Of a stretch of DNA of 64,000 nucleotides, positions 1-7,874 are shown one piece after another. The position numbers were made by a program, and so were the translations under genes. How positions within the stretch are numbered: the stretch's first letter is position 1; every line of letters starts with the position of its first letter. The stretch is from positions 558,001 to 622,000 of the forward strand of contig NZ_WTYG01000001.1 in the NCBI RefSeq assembly GCF_009828015.1. Reading direction: 5' to 3'. The DNA comes from Qipengyuania citrea (lineage in GTDB: Bacteria; Pseudomonadota; Alphaproteobacteria; Sphingomonadales; Sphingomonadaceae). The notes under the pieces are model-generated. The model was not told the DNA's origin, ran no database searches, and worked only from the letters and a program-made list of their open reading frames with translations.

Positions 1-1
1 G

Positions 2-391
2 CTCGTGCAGGCAGGCCATGCCGAACAGGCGCAGGCGGCGCTGAGCGCGGCCGAAGCCAATCCGGCGGTGGCTGCCGATCCACAGATCGAACAGGCGAAA
101 ACCGCGCTCGAACTGGCTGGCAACAAGGTCGATGACAGGCAACTCGCCGCGCTCAGGCAGCAGGCCGAAGGCGGCGATATGCAGGCGCGCTACGATTACG
201 CTGAGGCGGCCTTCGCTGCGGGCGATCGCGATGCCGCAGCCGACGAACTGCTGGCGATGGTCGAAACCGACCGCGAATGGAACGAGGGCGCAGCGCGCGC
301 CAAATTGCTGCAGATGTTCGAAGCTGTCGGTCTCGAGGATCCGTGGGTGGTAGCGACCCGGCGGCGCCTCTCGCGCCTGTTGTTCGGATAG
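2..391 (+). CDS. ybbN: C-terminal part of a thioredoxin/TPR co-chaperone (YbbN/CnoX-like), cut by the window edge
   Basis: The reading frame is open to the left edge, so the start and any thioredoxin domain lie outside the window. The visible 129 residues are helical and rich in Ala, Glu and Gln. They contain a TPR-type segment (RYDYAEAAFAAGDRDAAADE) followed by a segment like the YbbN C-terminal repeat domain (LLAMVETDREW ... VGLEDPWV). In that family the protein protects substrates from oxidative aggregation and hands them to chaperones in the cytoplasm. The next gene starts 8 bases downstream on the same strand and encodes a Lon N-domain protein, a pairing common in alphaproteobacteria. 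The family call rests on the C-terminal repeats and on context only. Confidence 0.6.
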   Translation, partial: LVQAGHAEQAQAALSAAEANPAVAADPQIEQAKTALELAGNKVDDRQLAALRQQAEGGDMQARYDYAEAAFAAGDRDAAADELLAMVETDREWNEGAARAKLLQMFEAVGLEDPWVVATRRRLSRLLFG

Positions 392-399
392 GGCGGCCG

Positions 400-1011
400 T
401 TGAGCCAGCGTCTTTCCATCTTCCCGCTTGCGGGGGCGATCCTCTTCCCGGGGTTGCAACTGCCCTTGCATGTGTTCGAGCCGCGCTACCGCGAGCTGAT
501 CGGCAGTGCCTTGGCCAAGGACCGGCTGATCGGGATCATCCAGCCCCAGAAGCCGAGCGATCGCGCACCGCTCTATACGGTCGGCTGCGTCGGCCGGATC
601 GGCGATGTCGAGGCTTTGGAAGACGGACGCTACAACATCGTGCTCGACGGCGAATCGCGGTTTCGCGTGCTCCGCGAACTCGAGGTGGCGACCGCCTTCA
701 GGCAGGTCGAAGCCGAAATGATCGAGGATCCGCCCGGACAGACGCTGTCGACGGTCGAACGCGCCGGCTTCGAATTCGAAGCGCGGCGGTTCGCCGACAT
801 GCAGGGCTATTCGGTCGACTGGGATTCGGTCGATCAGCTCGATGACGAAACGCTGATCAACGGCGTTGCGCAGATCGCGCCCTTCGACTCGGCTTCCAAG
901 CAGGCGCTGCTCGAAGCGCCCGACCTGCGCAAGCGTTGCGACCTGATGATCCAGCTGATGCAGTTCTTCGCCTTGCGCGACGACGGCGACGAGATCGTCA
1001 CGCTGCAATAG
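400..1011 (+). CDS. LON peptidase N-terminal (substrate-binding) domain protein
   Basis: 203 residues. The opening IFPLAGAILFPG, followed by LHVFEPRYRELI, is the typical start of the Lon N-terminal domain. There is no AAA+ or protease domain, so this is the stand-alone form, whose role is not established; substrate recognition for proteolysis is the usual guess. The start is taken as the TTG at 400, 8 bases after the upstream stop, because the domain begins immediately after it and sequence further upstream lies inside the previous gene. It is probably transcribed with the upstream YbbN-like gene. Confidence 0.85.
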   Translation: MSQRLSIFPLAGAILFPGLQLPLHVFEPRYRELIGSALAKDRLIGIIQPQKPSDRAPLYTVGCVGRIGDVEALEDGRYNIVLDGESRFRVLRELEVATAFRQVEAEMIEDPPGQTLSTVERAGFEFEARRFADMQGYSVDWDSVDQLDDETLINGVAQIAPFDSASKQALLEAPDLRKRCDLMIQLMQFFALRDDGDEIVTLQ

Positions 1012-1034
1012 CGCGCGGCGCGGGCCAGGCCGCC

Positions 1035-1658
1035 CTAGCCGAAGAAGCTGCCGCGCAGCCCATCGATGACATATTGCGCCGCCAGCGCGGCCAGCAGCAC
1101 GCCGAGAACGCGCGTGATCGCGGCTTCGACCTTGTCGCCGAACAGCCGCATGATCGGCCCTGCGGCGATCAGCGCGGCCATGGTGATCAGGATGACCGCC
1201 ACCAGCGCGCCAAGCACGATGAGGTTCTGCTCGATCCCCTGCGCCTCGTTCATCAGCAGCATGATCGCTGCGATCGCCCCGGGCCCGGCCAGCATGGGAA
1301 TGGCCATGGGAAAGACCGACACGTCTTCGACCTCGGGCGTCGCGGCCACCTTCTCGGCCCGTTCCTCGCGCCGCTGGGTGCGCTTTTCGAAAACCATCTC
1401 GAAGGCGATCCAGAACAGCATCAGGCCGCCGGCGATGCGGAAGCTGTCGAGTTCGATATGCAACGCCCCGAGCAAGTCCTCGCCGAACAGCGCGAAGACC
1501 AGCAGGATGACCAGCGCGATCCCCGATGCGCGGATCGCCATGTTGCGGCGCTGGGCTGCCGAGGCACCCTTGGTCAATCCGGCATAGATCGGCGCGCAGC
1601 CCGGCGGGTCGATGACGACGAACAGGGTGATGAATGCGGACAGGAACAGGGCGGTCAT
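1035..1658 (-). CDS. MarC family integral membrane protein
   Basis: 207 residues and strongly hydrophobic, with about six membrane segments. The N-terminus (FLSAFITLFVVIDPPGCAPI) is the hallmark of MarC/YchE/YhgN proteins, which have PP and IDP motifs in the first membrane helix. The function of the family is not known; the old link to multiple antibiotic resistance is not supported. The ATG at 1658 is preceded by GGAGGAG and lies one base past the stop of the upstream lipoprotein gene. It is the last gene of the minus-strand run argB-yggT-folD-lipoprotein-marC. Confidence 0.85.
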   Translation of the reverse strand: MTALFLSAFITLFVVIDPPGCAPIYAGLTKGASAAQRRNMAIRASGIALVILLVFALFGEDLLGALHIELDSFRIAGGLMLFWIAFEMVFEKRTQRREERAEKVAATPEVEDVSVFPMAIPMLAGPGAIAAIMLLMNEAQGIEQNLIVLGALVAVILITMAALIAAGPIMRLFGDKVEAAITRVLGVLLAALAAQYVIDGLRGSFFG

Positions 1659-1659
1659 G

Positions 1660-2361
1660 CTACTCCTCCACCGGCGCCGCGACGCTGCCCGCCACGGCAT
1701 CGACCATGCGGCCATCGCGGTGCAGCATCAGTTTCCAGTGACGCGACAGATCGGGTGCGACCACGAAGGTCAGGAACAGGCTGCTGTCGCCGCTGACCTG
1801 GTCGAAATAGGTGCCGCCATCGACCGGTCGCGACTGCGTGGCCTGTTCGCGCAGCTCCGCCGCCAGACCGCGTGCCGGGCATTCGGCGACATCGGTGCCG
1901 ACGAATTCCGGCGCCCTGCGCGGGGTATCTTGCGCTATGCGCTGATGCAGTGTCCAGCGGTAGTCGCCATTCGCGCGGCGTTGCCATACCGTGGTGAACT
2001 CGCCCTGCGCGCCATCCGGATGCTGCCAGGCCCCGCGGGTGACCGCCAGCGACCCGTCGCAGCTCGACCAGATGTGATGCGGCTGCCATTGCAGCGCCGC
2101 TGCGGGATCGGCGCGGCCTTGCAGCCAGTCGCGTGCTGCCACCGGCTCGGGCACGAATAGCACCGCGTCGCCGGCGGAGAAATCACGGAAGGCGGACCAT
2201 TGCCCGTCTTCCTGCGCCGCGCGTGCAAGTTCCAGTTCGGCGGCCACCACCTTGGAAGGATTGGCAGCGGGCGTCAGCAGCCGCGCATAGCGATCGCGCG
2301 AACCGGGCCCGGCGGTGCAGGCGGTAAGCGCCAGCGCCAGCAGGGCGATGGCGAGCCTCAC
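1660..2361 (-). CDS. putative lipoprotein with an NTF2-like (DUF4440/SnoaL-type) domain
   Basis: 233 residues from a GTG start whose first four bases overlap the folD stop (GTGA). The N-terminus [17 protein letters not shown] is a lipoprotein signal with lipobox LTAC. The mature part has the alternation of a cone-shaped NTF2-like fold: helical N-terminus, then [12 protein letters not shown], then strands around [20 protein letters not shown]. Such domains act as enzymes or small-ligand binders; no catalytic set can be identified here. It sits between folD and marC and is probably co-translated with folD. The fold assignment is an inference from pattern. Confidence 0.6.
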   Translation of the reverse strand: MRLAIALLALALTACTAGPGSRDRYARLLTPAANPSKVVAAELELARAAQEDGQWSAFRDFSAGDAVLFVPEPVAARDWLQGRADPAAALQWQPHHIWSSCDGSLAVTRGAWQHPDGAQGEFTTVWQRRANGDYRWTLHQRIAQDTPRRAPEFVGTDVAECPARGLAAELREQATQSRPVDGGTYFDQVSGDSSLFLTFVVAPDLSRHWKLMLHRDGRMVDAVAGSVAAPVEE

Positions 2362-3254
2362 AGCGCGCCTTCGGGCAGGTCGAGCGCTTCGTTGCGATAG
2401 GCGGCGACCAGCGTGTTGCGCAGCAGCACCGCGATAGTCATCGGCCCGACCCCGCCGGGCACCGGGGTAATCGCGGCGGCAACGCCCTGCGCACCCGCAT
2501 AGTCGACATCGCCGACCAGTCGGCCCTTGTCCGTGCCGGGTTCTGCCGGCAGGCGGTTGATCCCGACATCGATCACCGTCGCTTGCGGCTTGAGCCATTC
2601 CGCCTTGACCATTTCGGCGCGGCCCACTGCGGCCACGACGATGTCGGCGCGCCTGACCACTACGGGCAGGTCCTTGGTGCGGCTATGCGCGATGGTCACC
2701 GTGGCATTGGCGTCGAGCAGCAGCTGCGCCATCGGCTTGCCGACGATGTTCGACCGGCCGATCACCACCGCCTCGAGCCCCGAGAGATCGCCCAGCCGGT
2801 CGGTCAGCAGCATCATGCAGCCGAGCGGCGTGCAGGGGACGAAACCGCTCTGGCCGACCGCCAGTCGCCCGGCGTTGGTGACGTGGAAGCCATCGACGTC
2901 CTTGTCGGGACTGATAGCGGCGATCACCGCCTGTTCGTCGAGGTGGCCGGGCAATGGCAGCTGGACGAGGATGCCGTCGACCGCCGGATCGGCGTTGAGG
3001 CGTTCGACCAGCGCGAGCAGTTCGGCTTCGCCAGCATCCGCCGGCAGGCGATGCTCGAAGCTCTCCATGTTCGCAGCCACGGTCGCCTTGTGCTTGCTGC
3101 GCACGTAGACCTGGCTGGCCGGGTCCTCGCCCACCAGCACCACCGCGAGCCCCGCCTTGCGCCCCGCCGCCTGTTCGAACTGCGCCGCCTGCCGGCCGAC
3201 GCGCTCGCGCAGCTTGGCGGCGAACGCCTTCCCGTCGATGACCTGCGCGGCCAT
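2358..3254 (-). CDS. folD: bifunctional methylenetetrahydrofolate dehydrogenase / methenyltetrahydrofolate cyclohydrolase FolD
   Basis: 298 residues, normal length. FolD interconverts 5,10-methylene-, methenyl- and 10-formyl-tetrahydrofolate using NADP in the cytoplasm. Visible signatures are YVRSKHKA with the catalytic lysine near residue 56, the [11 protein letters not shown] nucleotide-binding loop, and the conserved C-terminal [10 protein letters not shown]. The ATG at 3254 overlaps the TGA of the upstream yggT gene (ATGA), giving translational coupling. Its own stop overlaps the GTG of the downstream lipoprotein. Confidence 0.97.
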   Translation of the reverse strand: MAAQVIDGKAFAAKLRERVGRQAAQFEQAAGRKAGLAVVLVGEDPASQVYVRSKHKATVAANMESFEHRLPADAGEAELLALVERLNADPAVDGILVQLPLPGHLDEQAVIAAISPDKDVDGFHVTNAGRLAVGQSGFVPCTPLGCMMLLTDRLGDLSGLEAVVIGRSNIVGKPMAQLLLDANATVTIAHSRTKDLPVVVRRADIVVAAVGRAEMVKAEWLKPQATVIDVGINRLPAEPGTDKGRLVGDVDYAGAQGVAAAITPVPGGVGPMTIAVLLRNTLVAAYRNEALDLPEGAL

Positions 3255-3544
3255 CAGCCGTAGATCACATTGCCGAGGACGATCAGGACGATGTTGAGCA
3301 GGATGATCAGCACCAGCGGCGAGAAATCGATCGCGCCCGTATTGGGCAGCAGGTTGCGGATCGGCCCCAGCACAGGTTCGAGCAGGCGGTTGATCGCCAT
3401 GTAGAAGCCCGCGAGGAAATCGTTCGACCGGTTGACCACGTTGAAGGCGAACAACAGGCCGATGATGAACTGGATGATGATGAGCATCACCAGCACGTTG
3501 GTGAGCATGGAGATGATCTGGTAGATCGTGCTGAGCGCCTGCAT
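3254..3544 (-). CDS. YggT family membrane protein
   Basis: 96 residues with two hydrophobic segments (about residues 15-33 and 75-93) around a conserved central stretch, [16 protein letters not shown], the usual YggT signature. YggT proteins are linked to osmotic tolerance and to cell-envelope or division neighbourhoods, but their mechanism is unknown. It lies 80 bases after argB and overlaps folD by four bases, so it is probably in the same transcript. Confidence 0.9.
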   Translation of the reverse strand: MQALSTIYQIISMLTNVLVMLIIIQFIIGLLFAFNVVNRSNDFLAGFYMAINRLLEPVLGPIRNLLPNTGAIDFSPLVLIILLNIVLIVLGNVIYG

Positions 3545-3624
3545 GTGGTGGTGCGTTCCCTTGAAGCTGTCCTGTTGCGCGTCCTACAAGCGCGCCGCGC
3601 CGCGCGCCACCCCCGACCGACCGA

Positions 3625-4521
3625 TTACCGCCCCTTGGCGACCAGCGTGCCCGCGCCGCGCGCGGTGAAGAACTCGAGCAGCATCGCATGCGGGACGCGC
3701 CCGTCGAGCACCACCGCCGCCTCGCAGCCCGATTCCACTGCCTGGACGCAGGTTTCGAGCTTGGGGATCATCCCGCCCGAGATCGTCCCGTCGTCGCGCA
3801 GCCGGCGGATGTCGGCGGGCGTGAGGTCGGTCAGCAGGCCGCCCTGCTTGTCGAGCACGCCCGCGACATCGGTCAGCAGCAGCAGCCGCGCCGCGCCCAG
3901 CGCCGCCGCCAGCGCGCCCGCCATGGTGTCGGCGTTGATGTTGTAGGTATGCCCGTCCTCGCCCACGCCGATCGGCGCGACCACGGGGATCATGCCCGCA
4001 CCGGTCGCGGTCTCGATGATCGTGGTGTCGACCTTCGAGGGTTCGCCGACGAAGCCCAGGTCGAGCACTTTCTCGATATTGCTGTCGGGGTCCTTGTGCG
4101 TGCGCTGCAGCTTGGTCGCGGTGACGAGCCCGCCATCCTTGCCCGAGATGCCGATCGCCTTGCCCCCGGCGCGCGCGATCGAGCCGACGATCGCCTTGTT
4201 GATCGCGCCCGACAGCACCATTTCGGCGACCTCGGCGGTCTGCTTGTCGGTCACGCGCAGGCCGTCGACGAAGGTGGTCTCGACGCCGAGCTTCTCCAGC
4301 ATCGCGCCGATCTGCGGGCCGCCGCCATGGACCACCACCGGGTTGATCCCCACCGCGCGCAGCAGCACCACGTCTTCGGCGAATTCGCGCGCCGCGCGCT
4401 CGTCGCCCATGGCATTGCCGCCGTACTTCACGACGAAGCTGCGCCCGGCATAGCGCTGGAAGTAGGGCAGCGCCTCGATCAGCGTTTCGGCCTTGGCGTG
4501 GATATCGGGTCTGGTGGTCAT
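3625..4521 (-). CDS. argB: acetylglutamate kinase
   Basis: 298 residues. It phosphorylates N-acetyl-L-glutamate in arginine biosynthesis. The amino-acid kinase fold is seen in [10 protein letters not shown] near the N-terminus, [11 protein letters not shown] (acetylglutamate/phosphate loop), and the C-terminal [14 protein letters not shown]. The ATG at 4521 matches the usual family start ([20 protein letters not shown]). Further upstream in-frame sequence has no family similarity. It is the first gene of a five-gene minus-strand run. A divergent small secreted protein gene begins 214 bases away. Confidence 0.96.
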   Translation of the reverse strand: MTTRPDIHAKAETLIEALPYFQRYAGRSFVVKYGGNAMGDERAAREFAEDVVLLRAVGINPVVVHGGGPQIGAMLEKLGVETTFVDGLRVTDKQTAEVAEMVLSGAINKAIVGSIARAGGKAIGISGKDGGLVTATKLQRTHKDPDSNIEKVLDLGFVGEPSKVDTTIIETATGAGMIPVVAPIGVGEDGHTYNINADTMAGALAAALGAARLLLLTDVAGVLDKQGGLLTDLTPADIRRLRDDGTISGGMIPKLETCVQAVESGCEAAVVLDGRVPHAMLLEFFTARGAGTLVAKGR

Positions 4522-4695
4522 CGGCGGCGAAATAGCCGCGCTGCGCGCCCGAGGCAAAGGTTTGTGCGTCCGCGCCCGCAGCGCCGCCTGCATGAACGCC
4601 GGCTAAACCTGCGATAAACCGCCGATGAACCGGCTCGTTTCGCCAATCGGAGCGCACGGATGGGCGCATTTGCGGGGGCCGGCGGCGCGGCTGCG

Positions 4696-4732
4696 GCGTA
4701 TCCCCAGTCCCGATAACGAGAATGGGATACGC
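4696..4732 (+). promoter_or_regulatory. inverted repeat covering the Shine-Dalgarno region of the VTGP-repeat protein gene
   Basis: GCGTATCCC (4696-4704) and GGGATACGC (4724-4732) are perfect 9-base complements with a 19-base loop. The right arm ends three bases before the ATG at 4736 and contains the only GGGA that could act as a ribosome-binding site. In RNA the hairpin would mask it; as DNA it could be an operator. Function is inferred. Confidence 0.45.
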
Positions 4733-4735
4733 ATC

Positions 4736-5122
4736 ATGACCAAGTTCACTGCCCTTGCCGCCGCCCTCATCGCCGCCACCGGCGCCACCGCCGCCAGCGC
4801 GCAGGTCACCGGTCCCGTGACCGGCCCTGTGACTGGTCCCGTCACCGGCTCCGTCACTGGCACGGTCGATACGGCTGCCGAAGCGCGCGTCGATACCGGC
4901 CCCATAACCGATCCGGCGATCGATAACACCACCACCGCCGCCGACCGCACGCTGATGACCGCCGAGGAACGCGCACAGGCGGTCGAGGACCGGCTCGACG
5001 ACCCTGTCGCGGTCGATGGCGACCTCGAGACCGATACCGATGCGGAGCTCGCCACGCCCGGCGCGGATGCGGAGGTCGACGCCGACACCGACACCGAGCT
5101 CGACACGCAGCCCGACCTGTAA
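4736..5122 (+). CDS. small secreted acidic protein with VTGP tetrapeptide repeats
   Basis: 128 residues of unrecognised family. A signal peptide is clear (MTKFTALAAALIAATGATAASA, cleavage after ASA near residue 22). It is followed by five VTGx units at residues 24-43 (VTGPVTGPVTGPVTGSVTGT) and then an acidic Asp/Thr/Glu-rich tail with several DTD and DAD groups. The composition suggests a disordered periplasmic or secreted protein, possibly binding cations; that is a guess. A hairpin overlaps its ribosome-binding site, and two strong hairpins follow the stop codon. Confidence 0.7.
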   Translation: MTKFTALAAALIAATGATAASAQVTGPVTGPVTGPVTGSVTGTVDTAAEARVDTGPITDPAIDNTTTAADRTLMTAEERAQAVEDRLDDPVAVDGDLETDTDAELATPGADAEVDADTDTELDTQPDL

Positions 5123-5136
5123 GCCACAGGCCGACC

Positions 5137-5173
5137 GGCCGCGCGGGGCACCCCCTCCCTGCCCCGCGCGGCC
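5137..5173 (+). terminator. first of two tandem hairpins after the VTGP-repeat gene
   Basis: A 14-base perfect stem (5137-5150 with 5160-5173) around a C-rich 9-base loop begins 14 bases past the stop codon. It has no T-run of its own. It probably acts with the next hairpin as a transcription end or RNA-stabilising structure. Confidence 0.6.
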
Positions 5174-5178
5174 GCCCC

Positions 5179-5208
5179 GGGGGCGGCAGGCGATCCTGCC
5201 GCCCCCTT
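5179..5208 (+). terminator. second tandem hairpin, probable intrinsic terminator
   Basis: GGGGGCGGCAGG (5179-5190) pairs perfectly with CCTGCCGCCCCC (5195-5206) around the 4-base loop CGAT. TT and, slightly later, TTT follow. The stem is very strong but the T-run is weak, which is usual in high-GC genomes. Confidence 0.6.
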
Positions 5209-5483
5209 GCGTTTCCGCACCGCGGCCCGGCACGCCCTGGCGTGTTGGACTCTTGTAGGCTTCCCCCTCGGCCAGTCTGATGACATGGACCGCATGGACC
5301 ACGGTCCAAACGCAAAAACCGCGCGTAGCCGTAGATGGTCCCGTTCGGGCTGGTTGGGGCGAAGGAGAGGGGCGACAGGCATGGCCCCGCGATAGCCGCT
5401 GCGCCCCCGCGTAGGAAAGCGCGCGCAGCGGGCGGCCGCGCGGCAACGCTTCCCTTTCGCCGCGTGCGGGGTAGGGTCGCGCG
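5209..5483. other. gene-free spacer upstream of the 5484 lipoprotein
   Basis: No convincing gene is visible. It holds a short palindromic patch near 5295-5308 (TGGACC-AC-GGTCCA) and must contain the promoter for the gene at 5484, but no clear -35/-10 pair stands out. Confidence 0.4.
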
Positions 5484-6143
5484 ATGACCCGCACACAGAT
5501 CCTGTCCGCCCTGATTGCCGCCGCTCCGCTAGCAGGATGCGCCATGCCCGCACCGCAAAGCGCATCGCCATCCGCCGCCACCGCGCAGGAGGCGTTCTGG
5601 CAGGCGCTGTCGAGCCATTGCGGCAAGGCCTATGCGGGCGGCCTCGCCAGCACGGACGCGCGCGATGCGGACTGGGCGGGCAAGCGCATGGTGGCGCATT
5701 GGGCCGCGTGCGACGAAGCCCGCGTGGCGATCGCCTTCCATGTCGCAGACCCGGAAGCCTCCGCCGGTTGGAACCGCAGCCGGACCTGGATCGTGACGCG
5801 CGAGGGTGAAGGGGCCGCGACGCGCTTCACGCTCAAGCACGACCATCGCCATGCCGATGGCGAGGCCGATGCGGTGACCTTCTATGGCGGGACCAGCGCG
5901 GCTGCGGGCAGCGCGGGGGCGCAGGACTTCCCGGTCGACGGCGAAAGCGTCGCGTTGTTCACGCGCGAAGGGCTGGGCGCCTCGCTGACCAATGTCTGGC
6001 GGGTGGAGGTCGACCCGGCGGCGCAGACGGATGCGCGCTTCGCCTACCAGCTCACGCGGCGCAATGATCCGACGCGGCTGTTCCGCGTGGAATTCGACGC
6101 GAGCACGCCGATCGCCGCGCCGCCCGCCGCCTGGGGCTGGTAG
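5484..6143 (+). CDS. putative lipoprotein of unknown function
   Basis: 219 residues. The N-terminus has a lipoprotein signal with lipobox LAGC near residues 16-19. The mature domain begins at about residue 35 with EAFWQALSSHCGKAYAGGL. It continues with a strand-rich region (RVAIAFHVADPEAS, TWIVTREGEG, TRFTLKHDHRH) suggesting a beta-barrel or lipocalin-like fold. I do not recognise a named family. It would be anchored to the periplasmic face of a membrane. It converges on the small lipoprotein at 6210, with a GC-rich hairpin between them. Confidence 0.7.
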   Translation: MTRTQILSALIAAAPLAGCAMPAPQSASPSAATAQEAFWQALSSHCGKAYAGGLASTDARDADWAGKRMVAHWAACDEARVAIAFHVADPEASAGWNRSRTWIVTREGEGAATRFTLKHDHRHADGEADAVTFYGGTSAAAGSAGAQDFPVDGESVALFTREGLGASLTNVWRVEVDPAAQTDARFAYQLTRRNDPTRLFRVEFDASTPIAAPPAAWGW

Positions 6144-6173
6144 GACGCAGACCCCTTCGCCGCGCGCAGCGAT

Positions 6174-6200
6174 GCCCCGCCCCGCTCCGGCGGGCGGGGC
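6174..6200. terminator. GC-rich hairpin between convergent lipoprotein genes
   Basis: GCCCCGCCC (6174-6182) pairs with GGGCGGGGC (6192-6200) around a 9-base loop. It lies between the convergent stops at 6143 and 6210. There is no clear T-run, so termination is only likely. Confidence 0.4.
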
Positions 6201-6209
6201 CGCCGCCCG

Positions 6210-6431
6210 TTATTCGGCCGGGACTTCCGCGTCCTCTTCGGGGACATTGGTCATCGGCGTGTCGGGCGTATCGACCTCGACCGCATCGGGCTGCTGCTCG
6301 GCCACGATCAGCTCGCCGCCGCCCTCGTCGGTGGCATCGACTTCATAGGCGGTGTCCTCGGACTCGGCGCAAGCAGCAAGCGCCAGCGCGGCGGCCAGCG
6401 GAAGGGCGAAATTTGCAAGACGGGTGGTCAT
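6210..6431 (-). CDS. small acidic lipoprotein
   Basis: 73 residues. Signal sequence TRLANFALPLAAALALAACAES has lipobox LAAC, with Cys at residue 21. The remaining 52 residues are very acidic (YEVDATDEGGGE, EVDTPDTP, EEDAEVPAE) and have no predicted fold. The ATG at 6431 has AGGAG about 8 bases upstream on the minus strand. The function is unknown; such short acidic lipoproteins are frequent in sphingomonads. Confidence 0.7.
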   Translation of the reverse strand: MTTRLANFALPLAAALALAACAESEDTAYEVDATDEGGGELIVAEQQPDAVEVDTPDTPMTNVPEEDAEVPAE

Positions 6432-6570
6432 CGGCAGGTCTCCTGTAAGCGGAAGGTTGCTCGGGCGCGATGCTTGCACTCCCGCCGCTGCGAAGCAAGG
6501 CCCGCGCGGCGGCGCATGCATGCAGGCTGCACGATTGCACCCGCGGGGCGCGGGGCTATCCTTGCGCGTC

Positions 6571-7155
6571 ATGGGCAGGAAAACGCGCTTCAAACCGAAA
6601 CGGCGACGGCGCGCAGTCAGGCGCACGGTCCGGCCCGCGCGCTTCAAGCCGCGGCAGCCGACATGGCGCGAGGCATGGGTCTCAATGCGCCCGCTGCTGC
6701 TGCTGATCGCGCTGGCGACGCTGGCCTATGTCTTCGCGCTGCCCGGCGTCCTTCCCGCCCCCGGCTGGCTGTCGAGCGAGCCGCAGGTGATCGAGGGGCG
6801 CTTCACCCGCTGCGGGCGCGGCCGCGGCTATTACTGCGTGGTCGATGGCGACACGTTCAAGCTGGGCGAGCGCAGCGTGCGCGTGGTCGGGATCGACACG
6901 GCGGAGATGGATGCCGGATGCCCGGCGGAGGCGGTGCAGGCCGAGGCCTCGACCCGCGCGCTGCAAGGCTGGCTCAACCGCGGCCCCTTCCGCATGACGC
7001 ACCGGCTGGACGAACCCACCGACCGCTATGGCCGCGGCTTGCGAACCGTCTACCGCCTGCGCCCCGACGGCAGTGAGGACCGGCTGGCGGATTTCATGCG
7101 CCGCGAAGGCGGCGCGCGGGGCTATTGGGGTGGGGGAAGAGGGGGGTGGTGCTAG
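6571..7155 (+). CDS. membrane-anchored staphylococcal-nuclease-like (thermonuclease) protein
   Basis: 194 residues. An Arg/Lys-rich N-terminal tail (residues 3-27) precedes one membrane helix (MRPLLLLIALATLAYVFAL, about residues 39-57). The SNase domain follows. VVDGDTFKLG and RVVGIDTAEMD supply the calcium ligands and first active-site Arg/Glu, and DRYGR supplies the second Arg, as in staphylococcal nuclease. The catalytic domain would face the periplasm. A shorter protein starting at the Met before the membrane helix is possible. It ends 11 bases from the convergent putative toxin gene, at the edge of the low-GC segment, with a G-rich last 25 bases. Confidence 0.85.
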   Translation: MGRKTRFKPKRRRRAVRRTVRPARFKPRQPTWREAWVSMRPLLLLIALATLAYVFALPGVLPAPGWLSSEPQVIEGRFTRCGRGRGYYCVVDGDTFKLGERSVRVVGIDTAEMDAGCPAEAVQAEASTRALQGWLNRGPFRMTHRLDEPTDRYGRGLRTVYRLRPDGSEDRLADFMRREGGARGYWGGGRGGWC

Positions 7156-7166
7156 ACGCTATGTCC

Positions 7167-7874
7167 TCAGTCGAAGAGCGGCCCCAACGTCCCTGTTGCA
7201 CGTCGGTCAATTGCATCACCGCGCCTCACTTCCTCCCAGATCCGATGTGTTTCGATAACGGCTTCGCTCATGACGTCCCAAGAGAGGGGCTCGAAGGTAG
7301 GCTCAAGACAAACCAGATCACGTGAACGGTTATTACGATAATTCCAGATCTCGATGTGTGCATTCTTAAAGTCGGGGTATGGCTCGCGATAACGATGATG
7401 AAGCGCAGAGAAAACAAACTCGCGACCCGCTGGCGAAAGTCCCTTCCGACGCATATCGAGAAACACAAATGAGGCCCTGTCTCGATAGCGAACCAACATT
7501 CTGAGGCCAAAAAAGTAATCAGTTCCGCCGAAGAAACGGAGAGGCTGCGCGTCGATAGCCAATGCAGAGATATCGTACATGCGAGCATAATCATGCGTCG
7601 CTTGAAGAATCTCGCGGTTCATTTTTATCAGCTTCTCATTACGCTTGCATTCCTGGCGCAGACGCCGATCCACTTCTTCCCATCGGGATCCCTGTAAGCC
7701 TGATGCAAAAAGAGGGTACTGTTGATTAATAGCGTCAGGGAAGACTTTCCTAAACGGCTCGTAAGATCCGGGTATAAGCTTCGGCCTTTCGTGTGCCTCC
7801 AAGTTACTGCGCTTCGCTTCGCGCGACAGGAGGGCCCAGTTGGCCAAATCAGTCTCGGGTAGGCGGTTGCTCAT
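7167..7874 (-). CDS. putative toxin of a SocAB-like (Panacea-type) toxin-antitoxin pair
   Basis: 235 residues, not confidently assignable by sequence alone. It has no signal peptide or membrane segment. The central and C-terminal parts alternate strands and helices (LRFFGGTDYFFGLRMLVRY, ASFVFLDMRRKGL, HIEIWNYRNNRSRDLV). Its start overlaps the end of the Panacea-domain antitoxin gene by 26 bases, the arrangement of a toxin behind its antitoxin. Residues 52-56 are QYPLF, fitting the beta-clamp-binding pentapeptide QL(S/D)LF. The type VI toxin SocB of Caulobacter blocks replication by binding the clamp DnaN, so a SocB-like role is plausible. Base composition is well below that of the neighbours, indicating transfer. 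Confidence 0.6.
   Translation of the reverse strand: MSNRLPETDLANWALLSREAKRSNLEAHERPKLIPGSYEPFRKVFPDAINQQYPLFASGLQGSRWEEVDRRLRQECKRNEKLIKMNREILQATHDYARMYDISALAIDAQPLRFFGGTDYFFGLRMLVRYRDRASFVFLDMRRKGLSPAGREFVFSALHHRYREPYPDFKNAHIEIWNYRNNRSRDLVCLEPTFEPLSWDVMSEAVIETHRIWEEVRRGDAIDRRATGTLGPLFD

Noticed and set aside
5207..5395. 62-residue plus-strand frame after the tandem hairpins
   Set aside because: It starts inside the terminator region and has no ribosome site or recognisable domain.
4603..5571. Long minus-strand frame with Ser/Val repeats opposite the VTGP gene
   Set aside because: It is the complement of the plus-strand repeat gene and crosses two terminator hairpins; no ribosome site.
7127..7149. 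G-rich tract as a quadruplex or integration scar
   Set aside because: Only three clear G-runs of suitable length are present. A second G-run near 8390 is too short a likeness to call a repeat boundary.
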